A stretch of DNA of 64,000 bases from the NCBI RefSeq assembly GCF_963853665.1, contig NZ_OY970459.1, forward strand, positions 3,844,001 through 3,908,000, in the 5' to 3' direction. Position numbers and translations under genes: made by a program. The first letter of the stretch is position 1, and each line of letters starts with the position of its first letter. A model generated the notes under the pieces. It was not told where the DNA came from, did not search any database, and worked only from the letters and a program-made list of their open reading frames with translations. The stretch is from Mycobacterium decipiens. Its GTDB lineage: Bacteria > Actinomycetota > Actinomycetes > Mycobacteriales > Mycobacteriaceae. Shown one piece after another: positions 35,644 through 45,247 of this stretch.

Positions 35644-37035
35644 TCAGGACACCGGCGGTCGCCGATGGGCCCACGGTCTGGCGGATTCGATCTGTGCGGC
35701 CAGTGACAGCAGCGTCGCCTCGTCATACGGGCGGCCGACGAGTTGCACCGACATGGGCAGGCCGTCGCCGTCGACGTCCCACGGCACCACGGCGGCGGGC
35801 TGGCCGGTCAGATTCCAGACCTGAAAGTATGGAACCCGCTGCGCCACCAACAGCAACGTCGACACTGCACCCCGGCGTTGGTAGGCGCCGATGCGGGACG
35901 GGCCCGTCGCGGTGCCCGGCGTCACGACGACATCGACGTCACTGAAGATCGACTGTATCCGGGTGCTCAGCCCCACCTCGGCGGCCCGCAACGCGGTCAT
36001 CCGCCGGTCGGAGAACAACGACCCCAAGCGGGCTAGGGTTCGGGTGCGCGCTTCGAGGCGGTGCGGGTGGGCCTGCGCATCGGCATCATCGCTGATCCCG
36101 CGCAGGAAGCGGGGCAGGTAGTTCGTGTAAATGGCCGCGGCCGGATAGTCGGGATCGCGGGTGATGACCTCGTGGCCCAGATCGCGAAGCAACGCGCCCG
36201 CCTGCTCAAGGGCCGCCAGTTCGTTCTTCCCGCACCTGACGGGCAGCGGGGTTGGAACCTTGGTGCTCAACGCAATTCGCAGCTGACCGGGTTGGCGCGT
36301 GGCCGCGGCGGCGAACTCGCCTTCGGGACCGGGCATCGTTGTCGTCGCATCGAGAAGCAACGCCGCGTCCAGCACCGACCGCGCGATCGGGCCATTGGCG
36401 CTCAGCCCCTGCCAGGCCCCGTCGTGCGGCTCCAAGGAGATCCGATCGCGCTGGGGTTTCAGCCCGAACAAACCACACCACGTACACGGGATACGAATCG
36501 ATCCACCGCCATCGGATCCCAGTGCCACCGGAGCCAGCCCGGCGGCTACCGCCGCGGCACTGCCGCCGCTGCTGCCGCCCGGCGTTCGGTTGGGGTTCCA
36601 CGGATTTCGGGTGGCGCCGAACGTCAGCGACTCGGTGAAGGGCATGATCATCAGCTCGGGCACGTTAGTCTTGCCGATGACGACAGCCCCGGCCGCGCGC
36701 AGCCGGCGAACCACCTCCGCGTCCGAGGTCGCGGCCGGACCGTGCCCGCCGCTGCCGTACGTCGTTACCTCGCCGGCAACGTCGGCATCGTCCTTGACGG
36801 CGATCGGTACACCCAGCAGCGGCAGTCGTTCACCGGCGTCGAGGCGTCGCTGGGCGGCCTCGGCCTCCTCGCGCGCCCGGTCCAACAGCACCACCCGGTA
36901 GGCGCGCAGCTCGCTGTCCAGCCGCTCGATCCGCTCCAGGTAGACCTCGAGCAGCATCGGCGCGGTGAGGTCACCGTCGGCCAGCATCCGCGCCTGTTCG
37001 GCAGCCCCGAGGAAGGCGAGATCGCCAGGGTCCAC
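35644..37035 (-). CDS. amiB2: Amidase signature enzyme AmiB2 (Rv1263-like)
   Basis: 463 aa. Amidase-signature family with the Ser-cisSer-Lys triad: Lys81 (IAVKDDADV), Ser155 (PGGSSGGSA) and Ser179 (GGGSIRIP). Hydrolyses carbon-nitrogen bonds of amides; the substrate is unknown. The stretch between the two serines matches the family consensus except Gly for Thr in SDGGGS. Divergent from the HIT-protein gene; the starts are 58 bases apart. Confidence 0.92.
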   Translation of the reverse strand: MDPGDLAFLGAAEQARMLADGDLTAPMLLEVYLERIERLDSELRAYRVVLLDRAREEAEAAQRRLDAGERLPLLGVPIAVKDDADVAGEVTTYGSGGHGPAATSDAEVVRRLRAAGAVVIGKTNVPELMIMPFTESLTFGATRNPWNPNRTPGGSSGGSAAAVAAGLAPVALGSDGGGSIRIPCTWCGLFGLKPQRDRISLEPHDGAWQGLSANGPIARSVLDAALLLDATTTMPGPEGEFAAAATRQPGQLRIALSTKVPTPLPVRCGKNELAALEQAGALLRDLGHEVITRDPDYPAAAIYTNYLPRFLRGISDDADAQAHPHRLEARTRTLARLGSLFSDRRMTALRAAEVGLSTRIQSIFSDVDVVVTPGTATGPSRIGAYQRRGAVSTLLLVAQRVPYFQVWNLTGQPAAVVPWDVDGDGLPMSVQLVGRPYDEATLLSLAAQIESARPWAHRRPPVS

Positions 37036-37093
37036 CGCGGCAGCGTATCCCGCTCACCTGGGCGGTCTCCGACGGGTCCAGTACCGTGGCGAC

Positions 37094-37528
37094 ATGTCCT
37101 GCGTGTTCTGTGCGATTGTCGCTGGGGCGGCTCCGGCCATCCGGATCTACGAAGACGACGACTATCTGGCCATCCTCGACATCCGCCCGTTCACCCGCGG
37201 CCACACCCTGGTACTGCCCAAGCGACACACCGTTGACCTCACCGACACACCGCCGGAGACACTGGCCGAGATGGTAGCCATCGGGCAACGGATCGCGCGG
37301 GCAGCCCGGGCGACCGAATTGGCCGACGCGACGAACGTCGCGATCAACGACGGCCCCGCCGCCTTCCAGACGGTTTTTCACGTTCACCTGCACGTACTGC
37401 CGCGGCGCAACGGCGACAAGCTGTCGGTCGCCAAGGGGATGATGTTGCGCCGCGACCCGGACCGGGAAGCCACCGGACGGATCCTGCGGGAGGCGCTGGC
37501 ACGGATCGATGCGAGTCAGTCAGACTGA
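37094..37528 (+). CDS. HIT-family hydrolase (Rv1262c-like)
   Basis: 144 aa from ATG at 37094, equal to M. tuberculosis length. It starts MSCVFCAIV with a CxxC zinc pair, and has FTRGHTLVLPKRHTVDL and the histidine-triad motif HVHLHVLP (about 96-103). HIT proteins hydrolyse nucleotide-phosphoramidate or dinucleotide bonds. Four bases before the next gene, so probably one operon. Confidence 0.92.
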   Translation: MSCVFCAIVAGAAPAIRIYEDDDYLAILDIRPFTRGHTLVLPKRHTVDLTDTPPETLAEMVAIGQRIARAARATELADATNVAINDGPAAFQTVFHVHLHVLPRRNGDKLSVAKGMMLRRDPDREATGRILREALARIDASQSD

Positions 37529-37532
37529 GTGG

Positions 37533-37982
37533 ATGGACATTTCTCGCTGGATGGAAGAGCAGGTTGGAGTGCGGCTGCTAAAGGTGCACGACGCTATCTA
37601 CCGGGCGACAAACGGCCGGATCGGGCATCGGATACCGGGTGCACCACCCAGCCTGCTGCTGCACACCACCGGCGCCAAGACGGGACAGCCGCGCAGCACC
37701 ACGCTGACCTACGCGCACGACGGCGACACGTATCTCGTCGTGGCGTCCAAAGGCGGCGATCCCCGCGCTCCGGGCTGGTACCACAACCTCAAGGCCAATC
37801 CGGCCGTCGAAATCAACGTTGGGCCAAAGCGATTCGGTGTAACCGCCAAACCGGTGCTGCCCGACGACACGGACTACACCCGGCTCTGGCAGATCGTCAA
37901 CGAGAACAACGCCAACCGGTACGCCAACTACCAGACCCGCACGTCGCGGCCGATACCGATCGTCGTGCTGACCCGCCGCTAA
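37533..37982 (+). CDS. Deazaflavin (F420)-dependent nitroreductase-type protein (Rv1261c-like)
   Basis: 149 aa from ATG at 37533; the frame is open from 37509. Split-barrel DDN/F420H2-dependent reductase family: GAPPSLLLHTTGAKTGQPRS, YLVVASKGGDP, PGWYHNLKANPAVEI and NYQTRTSRPIPIVVL. Such proteins reduce substrates with F420H2 or protect against quinone stress. Second gene after the HIT protein. Confidence 0.9.
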   Translation: MDISRWMEEQVGVRLLKVHDAIYRATNGRIGHRIPGAPPSLLLHTTGAKTGQPRSTTLTYAHDGDTYLVVASKGGDPRAPGWYHNLKANPAVEINVGPKRFGVTAKPVLPDDTDYTRLWQIVNENNANRYANYQTRTSRPIPIVVLTRR

Positions 37983-38644
37983 CCTCGACGACGCACCGCT
38001 TTACCGCCTCGATCGGCAGCGCATTCAGCTGCGGCTCTGAGGCTAACGGCTCTGGTCACCGCCGCGCGGCGCTCTGGACTTGGCCGGTGGTGGCCGCGGA
38101 TGACCCTCAAACCGCTGACTGTCTCATTGCCCAACAACAACCAAGAACTGAGACATGCAGCGCACCCGGGGCCGTGAGCCTTCTTCATGAGGGGGTGCGG
38201 CTAGCAGCGCATCGTGGCAAGCGGACTCGAACGCGCCGTTGTCGACCGCTCCCGGTTCGCGCCCAGTGACCTAGCCGCTGCACCGACGACGTTTTGCCCG
38301 TGAATGCCGCAGTAGCCGAAACAGGGGACGAGGCAACGGCGTTGATGTTGCCCAATTTACCGACGATGACTCGGCTGCAGACCGGGCAGCCGCTCGAGCC
38401 GCTTGAAATTCGTCCGAAGAGGCGCACGGCACGCAGCTGACGCCAGAGCATACAGCTCAAGCGCTTCTTTGGTTCATTTGCCGGAGAAGTGGTGGGCGAA
38501 CACGTACGGCAGCCATTTTGCGGCGGCCAGCTGCCCCGATTACATCGACGACCCCGGCAGCCAGAGTCGCGACTCGGACGGGATCAGAACGGACAGACGC
38601 ACGATGGCGTCAACGCCTGCGGCCCAGGGAACGTTCCCGGCGCG
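37983..38644. other. Long convergent intergenic region without recognised gene
   Basis: 662 bases between two converging genes. No open frame here has recognisable content; the longest on the plus strand (38403-38651) contains a peculiar WWANTYGSHFAAASCPDYIDD segment that may be decayed coding sequence. No tRNA fold could be built. Confidence 0.5.
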
Positions 38645-39775
38645 TCAGTAGTCCTTGAGCGTGATGGAGTGCACGATGCGTTCGAACTCCTCCTGCGGTA
38701 TCGGCGCACCACCCGGGATGTTGTCGCTGACCAGCCATTGGTTGCGCTCGACAAAGCCGTGAAACTCGGCGTGGTAATTGGCGAATCCGAGTGCGTGATC
38801 GACGACGCCGTCGCGGCTGGCCGCGTTGAGCTCACCGGCCAGGATGTAGGCGCCCAGCAGCGCGACACTGGTCCCCTGCCCCGACAAGGGCGAGCAGCAA
38901 TAGCCGGCGTCGCCGACCAGCGCCACCCTGCCCCGCGACCAGCGATCCATCAGGATCTGCGACATTTCGTCGAAGTAGAAATCCGGTGCGCTGCGCATGT
39001 AGTGCAGCAGTTGCGCGCGTACCCAGCCGTCCTCGGCCATCCGGCGTTGCACTTCGGCGAATTGAGCTTTGGTGTCGCGGTAATCGATCCGCAGTTCGGT
39101 GTCCATGAACGCCAGCGCGGCACGGGCCTCGTTGTTACTGCGCGCGCTGTACACGCCAGCCATCGTAGAGTCGCCGTAATGCCAGGTCTGCCAGTAATCC
39201 AACTCCAAGAAGTTGGGCACGGTGAAGATCGCTGCGTGAGTTCCCAATCTCTTGATGAACTGGTCCTCCGGGCCGAAGACCAACCTGCGCACATTGGAAT
39301 GCAATCCGTCGGCACCGATAACGAGGTCGAAGTTGCGGGCCCTCGCGCGATCAAAGGTCACCCCGACCGAGTCGCCGTCGTCGTCCAATGCGGCGATGCT
39401 GTCGTCGAATAGGTATTCAGTCGTGGGTTCGCTTGCCCCGTAGAGCAATTCGACGAGATCGTCACGCAGCAGCTCGATATCGGGGTTGTCGATCCGACCG
39501 CCGGTGGGCGTCGACTCGGTGTCCCGGAACAGCTCGTTGCCGTCACGATCGACGAAGGAGGCGCCCCGAATCCTCGTCTTGCGGTCTTCGGCGGCGGCCA
39601 GCAGCCCCATGCGGTCCAGCACCGTCAGCGCCGGACCGCGGACGTCAATGGCCTGACCCCCCGGCCGCAGCCCGGGATGGCGCTCCACCACAGTGACCGA
39701 ATAACCTTGCCGTCCAAGCCAATACGCCGCAGCCGTACCGGCAATGCTGGCGCCGGAAACCAGAACTGTCGTCAC
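38645..39775 (-). CDS. FAD-dependent monooxygenase-like oxidoreductase (Rv1260-like)
   Basis: 376 aa from GTG at 39775, one base after the udgB stop; the frame is open to 39820. Group A flavoprotein monooxygenase (PHBH fold): VLVSGASIAGTAAAYWLGR dinucleotide motif, GADGLHSNVR (DG motif) and GRVALVGDAGYCCSP (GD motif). Probably hydroxylates a small aromatic or other organic compound; substrate unknown. Downstream partner of udgB, as in M. tuberculosis. Confidence 0.9.
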   Translation of the reverse strand: MTTVLVSGASIAGTAAAYWLGRQGYSVTVVERHPGLRPGGQAIDVRGPALTVLDRMGLLAAAEDRKTRIRGASFVDRDGNELFRDTESTPTGGRIDNPDIELLRDDLVELLYGASEPTTEYLFDDSIAALDDDGDSVGVTFDRARARNFDLVIGADGLHSNVRRLVFGPEDQFIKRLGTHAAIFTVPNFLELDYWQTWHYGDSTMAGVYSARSNNEARAALAFMDTELRIDYRDTKAQFAEVQRRMAEDGWVRAQLLHYMRSAPDFYFDEMSQILMDRWSRGRVALVGDAGYCCSPLSGQGTSVALLGAYILAGELNAASRDGVVDHALGFANYHAEFHGFVERNQWLVSDNIPGGAPIPQEEFERIVHSITLKDY

Positions 39776-39776
39776 G

Positions 39777-40640
39777 TCACTCAATTCCTGCCAACTTCTT
39801 GGCCTCGCGGAAAATGTCATCGAGCATGGCCGGGGTCAACCTACCGGTGAACATGTTCTGCTGACTCGGGTGGTAGCAGCCCAGCAGCCGCACACCGGCT
39901 CCCAGCTCGGCAACGACGCCGTGGCCAAACCGCGGCCTCAGTGTCCCCGACGCCGCCGGCAAGCGCAACGCGACCCGCCAGGCGAATCCGCCGAGGGCGA
40001 CGATGACCCGGACGCGATCGGCCACCAGGCGCCATTCCGCGTCCAGCCAGGCCGCGCACGTCACCCGCTCGGCCGGGGTCGGCGCGTTGCCCGGGGGCGC
40101 ACACCGCACCGGCGCGGTGATTCGAATCTGATTGGCCCGCAACCCGTCCGCGGCATCGACGCTGACCGGTGAGTTCACCAGGCCGGCCCGATGCAGTGCC
40201 GCATACAACTGATCCCCGGACCGGTCGCCGGTGAACATCCGTCCAGTCCGGTTTGCCCCGTGCGCGGCGGGCGCCAGCCCGACAATCAACAACCGCGGCC
40301 GCTCCGATCCCCAGCCCGGCACCGGGCGTCCCCAATACGGCTGGTCGGCGAAGGCGCGTCGTTTGCCGACGGCCACCTCCTCACGCCAACCGACCAACCG
40401 GGGGCAAGCCCGGCACACACTGATCACCGCGTTGAGTTCGGAAATCGAGCCGGCTCCCCCAGCCAACGCGGCCACCCGCGCGGCATCGGCAGCCACCGGG
40501 GTCTGCGGTGTCGCCGGATCCCCGGGCCAGCCCGAGCCGGGCTCGACCGGGGAACCGAACGCCTGTCCGGTATTCGGATGCATGAGCACACGAGCATCCT
40601 GCACCCTGCCGCCGCCGGAGAAATCTGGTGGCCCCGGCAT
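39777..40640 (-). CDS. udgB: Uracil-DNA glycosylase UdgB, family 5 (Rv1259-like)
   Basis: 287 aa from ATG at 40640 ([11 protein letters not shown]); ATG at 40673 would give 298, nearer the recalled M. tuberculosis length. The frame is open to 40862, but that part opposes the tap gene. Motifs: [16 protein letters not shown] (Fe-S cluster cysteines start), [22 protein letters not shown] (catalytic motif 1 of family 5, without the usual Asp), further cysteine-containing [10 protein letters not shown] and the late CYHPSQQN motif. It excises uracil and other deaminated bases. Its start nearly coincides with that of the divergent tap gene. Confidence 0.9.
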   Translation of the reverse strand: MPGPPDFSGGGRVQDARVLMHPNTGQAFGSPVEPGSGWPGDPATPQTPVAADAARVAALAGGAGSISELNAVISVCRACPRLVGWREEVAVGKRRAFADQPYWGRPVPGWGSERPRLLIVGLAPAAHGANRTGRMFTGDRSGDQLYAALHRAGLVNSPVSVDAADGLRANQIRITAPVRCAPPGNAPTPAERVTCAAWLDAEWRLVADRVRVIVALGGFAWRVALRLPAASGTLRPRFGHGVVAELGAGVRLLGCYHPSQQNMFTGRLTPAMLDDIFREAKKLAGIE

Positions 40641-40651
40641 CGCTTTGGCGC

Positions 40652-40657
40652 TAGATT
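40652..40657 (+). promoter_or_regulatory. Candidate -10 box of tap
   Basis: TAGATT (TANNNT type) 14 bases before the tap ATG. An AT-rich patch (AAATC, 40621-40625) some 27 bases further upstream could be part of a WhiB7-type promoter, as expected for tap, but the spacing is not ideal. Confidence 0.35.
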
Positions 40658-40671
40658 CAGCCGCGATATCC

Positions 40672-41925
40672 ATGAGAAACAGCAACCGCGGCCCAGCGCT
40701 CTTAATCCTGTTCGCGACGCTAATGGCGGCCGCGGGCGATGGCATCTCGATGGTCGCGTTTCCGTGGCTGGTGTTGCAGCGCGAGGGCAGCGTCGGGCAG
40801 GCATCGATCGTGGCCACCGCGGCCATGCTGCCGCTGTTGTTCTCCACGCTGGTCGCCGGCACCGCGGTCGACTACTTCGGGCGTCGCCGGGTGTCGATGG
40901 TGGCCGACGCGCTGTCGGGAGCAGCGGTGGCCGGCGTCCCCCTGGTGGCGTGGGCGTATGGCGACGACGCGGTCAACGTGGTGGTGCTCGCCGCGTTGGC
41001 GGCCTTGGCAGCCGCATTCGACCCGGCGGGGATGACGGCTCGAGACTCGATGCTGCCCGAGGCCGCCGCCCGGGCCGGCTGGTCGCTGGACCGGATAAAC
41101 AGCGCGTATGAGGCGATCATCAACCTGGCCTTTATCGTCGGCCCGGGCATCGGCGGCTTGATGATCGCGACGGTTGGCGGCATCACCACCATGTGGATCA
41201 CCGCAGCGGCATTCGGGTTGTCCATCCTCGCGATTGCCGCCTTGCAGCTCGAGGGTGCCGGTAAGCCGCATCACGCGTCCCGGCCCGAAGGGCTGGTCTC
41301 CGGGATCGCCGAGGGGCTGCGCTTCGTCTGGAACCTGCGGGTGCTACGCACCCTCGGGATGATCGACCTCACCGTCACCGCGCTATATCTGCCGATGGAG
41401 AGCGTGCTGTTCCCGAAGTACTTCACCGACCGCCAGCAACCGGCCGAACTGGGTTGGGCGTTGATGGCGCTTGCCGGTGGCGGGCTGGTGGGCGCGCTGG
41501 GCTATGCCGCGTTGTCCACGCGCGTGCGTCGCCGGGTGACCTTGCTGACCGCGGTTCTTACCCTTGGTTTGGCGTCGTTGGTCATCGCGTTCCTGCCACC
41601 GCTGCCGGTCATCTTGGTGTCGTGCGCGGTGGTCGGCCTGGTGTACGGGCCCATCCAACCGATCTACAACTACGTGATACAGACCCGGGCGCCACAGCAT
41701 CTGCGTGGCCGGGTGGTCGGGGTGATGACATCGCTGGCCTTCGCCGCCGGCCCGTTGGGTCTAATGCTGGCCGGTCCGCTGACCGACGCCGCCGGACTGC
41801 ACGCAACGTTTCTCGCGTTGGCACTGCCAATCGTGTTCACCGGGCTGATCGCGATCCGGCTGCCCGCACTGCGCGAACTGGATCTGGCGTCCGAGCCGGA
41901 CATAAGCCAGCCGTCATCGCGGTAA
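40672..41925 (+). CDS. tap: MFS efflux protein Tap (Rv1258c-like)
   Basis: 417 aa from ATG at 40672 ([14 protein letters not shown]), matching the known start; the upstream open frame from 40231 is a shadow of udgB. Twelve-helix major facilitator with [16 protein letters not shown] (motif A region between helices 2 and 3) and [13 protein letters not shown]. Proton-driven drug exporter of the inner membrane; in mycobacteria Tap contributes to intrinsic low-level resistance and belongs to the WhiB7 regulon (established). Confidence 0.92.
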   Translation: MRNSNRGPALLILFATLMAAAGDGISMVAFPWLVLQREGSVGQASIVATAAMLPLLFSTLVAGTAVDYFGRRRVSMVADALSGAAVAGVPLVAWAYGDDAVNVVVLAALAALAAAFDPAGMTARDSMLPEAAARAGWSLDRINSAYEAIINLAFIVGPGIGGLMIATVGGITTMWITAAAFGLSILAIAALQLEGAGKPHHASRPEGLVSGIAEGLRFVWNLRVLRTLGMIDLTVTALYLPMESVLFPKYFTDRQQPAELGWALMALAGGGLVGALGYAALSTRVRRRVTLLTAVLTLGLASLVIAFLPPLPVILVSCAVVGLVYGPIQPIYNYVIQTRAPQHLRGRVVGVMTSLAFAAGPLGLMLAGPLTDAAGLHATFLALALPIVFTGLIAIRLPALRELDLASEPDISQPSSR

Positions 41926-41969
41926 CGGCGCCGGTCATCGCCATCTGAAGGACCCGTAGGATCGGCTCA

Positions 41970-43337
41970 GTGAACACCGATGTGCTGGCAGGCCTCATCG
42001 CCGACCTGCCCGAGGGGATGGTGGTCACCGACCCCGCCGTGACCGACGGCTACCGGCAAGACCGCGCTTTCGACCCGTCGGCCGGCAAACCGCTGGCGGT
42101 GGTCCGGCCGCGGCATACCGAACAGGTACAGACCGTGCTGCGCTGGGCCAGCGCCAACCGAGTGCCGGTGGTGACCCGCGGAGCGGGTAGCGGCCTATCG
42201 GGCGGGGCGACCGCCCTGGACAACGGGATCGTGCTGTCCACCGAAAAGATGCGCGACATCTCCGTCGACCCGGTCACCCGCACCGTGGTGTGCCAGCCCG
42301 GCCTGTTCAACTCTGAAGTGAAGCAAGCCGCCGCCAACCATGGCCTGTGGTATCCCCCGGATCCGTCGTCGTTCGAGATCTGCAGCATCGGCGGCAACAT
42401 CGCCACCAACGCCGGTGGGCTGTGTTGCGTGAAATATGGCGTGACCACCGACTATGTGCTGGGTATGCAGGTTGTACTGGCCGACGGCACCGCGGTCCGG
42501 CTGGGTGGCCCGCGGCTCAAGGACGTCGCCGGGCTGAGCCTGACGAAGCTGTTCGTCGGCAGCGAAGGCACCCTGGGTGTCGTTACCGAGGTGACGCTGA
42601 AGCTGCTACCCGCACAAAAGGCGTCAAACATCGTGGTGGCCAGCTTCGCCACGGTTTCCGCCGCGGTCGACGCCGTGCTCGAGGTGGCCACCCGCCTGCG
42701 CCCCGCGATGCTGGAATTCATGGATTCGGTGGCCATCAACGCCGTCGAGGACACCTACCGGATGGACCTGGACCGCGATGCGGCCGCGATGCTGGTGGCC
42801 GGCTCCGATGAACGTGGGCGCGCGGGCGCCGAGGACGCCGAAGTGATGGCGGCCGTGTTCGGCGAAAACGGTGCGACGGACGTGTTTTCGACCGACGACC
42901 CGGACGAGGGCGAGGCGTTCGTCGCCGCCCGCCGGTATTGCATTCCGGCGGTCGAGAGCAAGGGGTCACTGTTGCTGGAAGACGTCGGGGTGCCGCTGCC
43001 CGCGCTGGGCGAATTGGTCACCGGCATCGCGCGCATCGCCGATGAGCGCGACCTGATGATCTCGGTGATCGCCCACGCCGGCGACGGCAACACCCATCCG
43101 TTGCTGGTGTACGACCCCGCGGATGCGGCGATGCTGCAGCGGGCCCATCTGGCGTACGGCGAAATCATGGACCTGGCCGTCGGCCTGGGCGGCACCATCA
43201 CCGGCGAGCACGGCGTCGGCCGGTTGAAGCGGCCGTGGCTGGCCGGCTATCTCGGGCCCGACGTCATGGACCTCAACCGACGCATCAAGCAGGCACTGGA
43301 CCCGTTGGGCATCCTCAACCCGGGCGCGGGGATCTAA
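41970..43337 (+). CDS. FAD-linked hydroxyacid dehydrogenase (Rv1257c-like)
   Basis: 455 aa from GTG at 41970, the M. tuberculosis length. N-terminal FAD_binding_4 domain (VVRPRHTEQVQTVLRWA, TRGAGSGLSGGA) and C-terminal FAD-oxidase domain (IAHAGDGNTHPLL, GEHGVGRLKRPWL). GlcD/D-2-hydroxyacid dehydrogenase type, likely passing electrons from a D-hydroxyacid such as lactate, glycolate or 2-hydroxyglutarate; the substrate cannot be fixed from sequence. Confidence 0.9.
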   Translation: MNTDVLAGLIADLPEGMVVTDPAVTDGYRQDRAFDPSAGKPLAVVRPRHTEQVQTVLRWASANRVPVVTRGAGSGLSGGATALDNGIVLSTEKMRDISVDPVTRTVVCQPGLFNSEVKQAAANHGLWYPPDPSSFEICSIGGNIATNAGGLCCVKYGVTTDYVLGMQVVLADGTAVRLGGPRLKDVAGLSLTKLFVGSEGTLGVVTEVTLKLLPAQKASNIVVASFATVSAAVDAVLEVATRLRPAMLEFMDSVAINAVEDTYRMDLDRDAAAMLVAGSDERGRAGAEDAEVMAAVFGENGATDVFSTDDPDEGEAFVAARRYCIPAVESKGSLLLEDVGVPLPALGELVTGIARIADERDLMISVIAHAGDGNTHPLLVYDPADAAMLQRAHLAYGEIMDLAVGLGGTITGEHGVGRLKRPWLAGYLGPDVMDLNRRIKQALDPLGILNPGAGI

Positions 43338-43389
43338 CCAGCCCCGAGGTGAACCACACGACGACCCGCCGGCGCGTCGCGTCGCGCGA

Positions 43390-43418
43390 TTGACATTGCT
43401 GGCGCTATGTCTTAAACA
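43390..43418 (+). promoter_or_regulatory. Promoter of cyp130, leaderless
   Basis: TTGACA (43390-43395), 17-base spacer, TAAACA (43413-43418), then six bases to the ATG at 43425. Transcription would start at the A of the start codon. Confidence 0.6.
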
Positions 43419-43432
43419 TAAGACATGGCGCC
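43401..43432. promoter_or_regulatory. Palindromic operator over cyp130 start
   Basis: Perfect inverted repeat ATGTCTTA / TAAGACAT with a four-base centre (43407-43426). It extends outward as GGCGCT / GGCGCC to 14-base arms with one mismatch. It covers the -10 box and the start codon. Probable target of the TetR-family protein at 44654-45247. Confidence 0.6.
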
Positions 43433-44654
43433 GACATTGTCTCATGGGTTCCGGCTCGCCACCGCCGACAGCTGGCCGAATCCCTGGCCGATGTACCGCG
43501 CGCTGCGAGACCACGACCCCGTGCACCACGTCATCCCACCGGAACGCCTCGACCACGACTACTACGTGCTGTCCCGGCACGCCGATGTCTTCTCGGCGGC
43601 GCGCGACCATGAGACGTTCTCATCCGCACAGGGGTTGACGGTCAATTACGGTGAGCTGGAACTAATTGGACTGCAAGACAACCCACCGATGGTGATGCAG
43701 GATCCACCGGTACACACCGAGTTTCGCAAGTTGGTCTCGCGCGGGTTCACCCCGCGCCAGGTCGAGGCGGTCGAGCCAAAGGTGCGCGACTTCGTCATTG
43801 AGCGCATAGAGAAGCTGCGCGCCGACGGCGGCGGCGACATCGTCACCGAATTGTTCAAGCCGCTGCCGTCAATGGTGGTCGCACACTATCTCGGTGTGCC
43901 CGAAGAAGATCGGGCACAGTTCGACGGTTGGACACAGGCCATCGTCGCGGCCAACACCGCAGACGGCGGCATCGCCGGCGCTCTGGCAACGGTCGGAGAT
44001 GCCGTCGGGTCGATGATGACCTACTTCACCGAGCTGATCGAGCGGCGCCGAGTCGAACCCGAGGACGACACCATCTCACACCTGGTGGCGGCCGGGGTCG
44101 GCGCCGACGGCGACCTCGCCGGCACGCTGTCGGTGCTGGGGTTCACCTTCACGATGGTGGCCGGCGGCAACGACACCACGACGGGCATGCTCGGCGGGTC
44201 AATGCCGTTGCTACACCAGCGGCCCGACCAGCGCCGGCTGCTGGCGGACGAGCCGGGACTGATCCCCGACGCGGTGGACGAGCTGTTGCGGCTCACCTCG
44301 CCGGTACAGGGACTGGCGCGCACCACCACGCGCGACGTGCCGATTGGCGACACCACCATCCCGGCCGGCCGAAAGGTGTTGCTGCTCTACGGGTCAGCGA
44401 ACCGGGACGAACGCCAATACGGACCGGATGCAGGCGAACTCGACGTGACCCGGCGCCCGCGCAGCATCTTGACCTTCAGCCATGGCGCCCACCATTGCCT
44501 GGGCGCCGCGGCAGCCCGGATGCAATCCCGGGTCGCGCTGACCGAACTGCTGGCACGCTGCCCGGGCTTCGAAGTCGACGAGTCGGGCATCGTGTGGTCC
44601 GGCGGCAGCTATGTCCGGCGTCCACTGTCGGTACCGTTCCTGGTGAAACGCTGA
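43425..44654 (+). CDS. cyp130: Cytochrome P450 CYP130 (Rv1256c-like)
   Basis: 409 aa from ATG at 43425. P450 hallmarks: I-helix oxygen-activation motif GGNDTTTG, ExxR in VDELLRLTSP, and the haem-binding loop FSHGAHHCLG with axial Cys358. Closely follows M. tuberculosis CYP130 (MVMQDPPVHTEFRKLVSRGF). Soluble monooxygenase; physiological substrate unknown. In an operon with the downstream TetR regulator (one-base overlap TGATG) and preceded by a large palindrome. Confidence 0.94.
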   Translation: MAPTLSHGFRLATADSWPNPWPMYRALRDHDPVHHVIPPERLDHDYYVLSRHADVFSAARDHETFSSAQGLTVNYGELELIGLQDNPPMVMQDPPVHTEFRKLVSRGFTPRQVEAVEPKVRDFVIERIEKLRADGGGDIVTELFKPLPSMVVAHYLGVPEEDRAQFDGWTQAIVAANTADGGIAGALATVGDAVGSMMTYFTELIERRRVEPEDDTISHLVAAGVGADGDLAGTLSVLGFTFTMVAGGNDTTTGMLGGSMPLLHQRPDQRRLLADEPGLIPDAVDELLRLTSPVQGLARTTTRDVPIGDTTIPAGRKVLLLYGSANRDERQYGPDAGELDVTRRPRSILTFSHGAHHCLGAAAARMQSRVALTELLARCPGFEVDESGIVWSGGSYVRRPLSVPFLVKR

Positions 44655-45247
44655 TGGCAGGCCGGGCAAGGAACCAAGATTGGCTGGCCGCGCGGCGAAC
44701 CGAGGTCGCCGCGGACCACATACTCGACGCCGCCGAGCGGCTCTACACCGACCGCGACCCGGCTTCGATCGGCATGAACGAAATCGCCACGGCCGCGGGC
44801 TGTTCCCGCGCCACGCTGTATCGATACTTCGAAAGCCGCGACGCATTGCGAACCGCCTACGTGCACCGCGAGACTCGCCGACTGGGCCGCGAGATCATGC
44901 GGAAGATCGACGGTGTCGAGGACACCCACGACCGGTTGATTACGGGCATCACCGCCACGCTGCGGATGGTTCGCGACAACCCCGCGTTGGCGGCGTGGTT
45001 TGCCTCCACCCGCCCTCCGATCGGTGGCGAGATGGCTGGACAGTCGGCCGTGATCACGGCACTGGCCGCGGCGTTCCTGCGCTCCCTGGGGCCCGATGAT
45101 CCAGCTACCGTCGAACGCCGGGCCCGCTGGGTGGTGCGGGTGATCACGTCGCTGCTGATGTTTCCCGGCCACGACGAAACCGACGAACGAGCGATGCTCG
45201 AGGAATTCGTCATCCCGATCGTGACGCCGGCTTCTGCCCGCCGTTAG
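44654..45247 (+). CDS. TetR-family regulator (Rv1255c-like)
   Basis: 197 aa. N-terminal TetR helix-turn-helix (about 18-65: ILDAAERLYTDRDPASIGM, IATAAGCSRATLYRYFESRDALR); the C-terminal ligand-binding domain is helical. Its start overlaps the cyp130 stop by one base. Repressors in this arrangement normally control their own operon; the palindrome at 43401-43432 is the obvious operator. Confidence 0.92.
   Translation: MAGRARNQDWLAARRTEVAADHILDAAERLYTDRDPASIGMNEIATAAGCSRATLYRYFESRDALRTAYVHRETRRLGREIMRKIDGVEDTHDRLITGITATLRMVRDNPALAAWFASTRPPIGGEMAGQSAVITALAAAFLRSLGPDDPATVERRARWVVRVITSLLMFPGHDETDERAMLEEFVIPIVTPASARR

Noticed and set aside
38200..38260. tRNA-like GTTCGAGTCC on the minus strand
   Set aside because: The bases around the T-loop do not pair as a T-stem and no acceptor or anticodon stem can be drawn; chance match.
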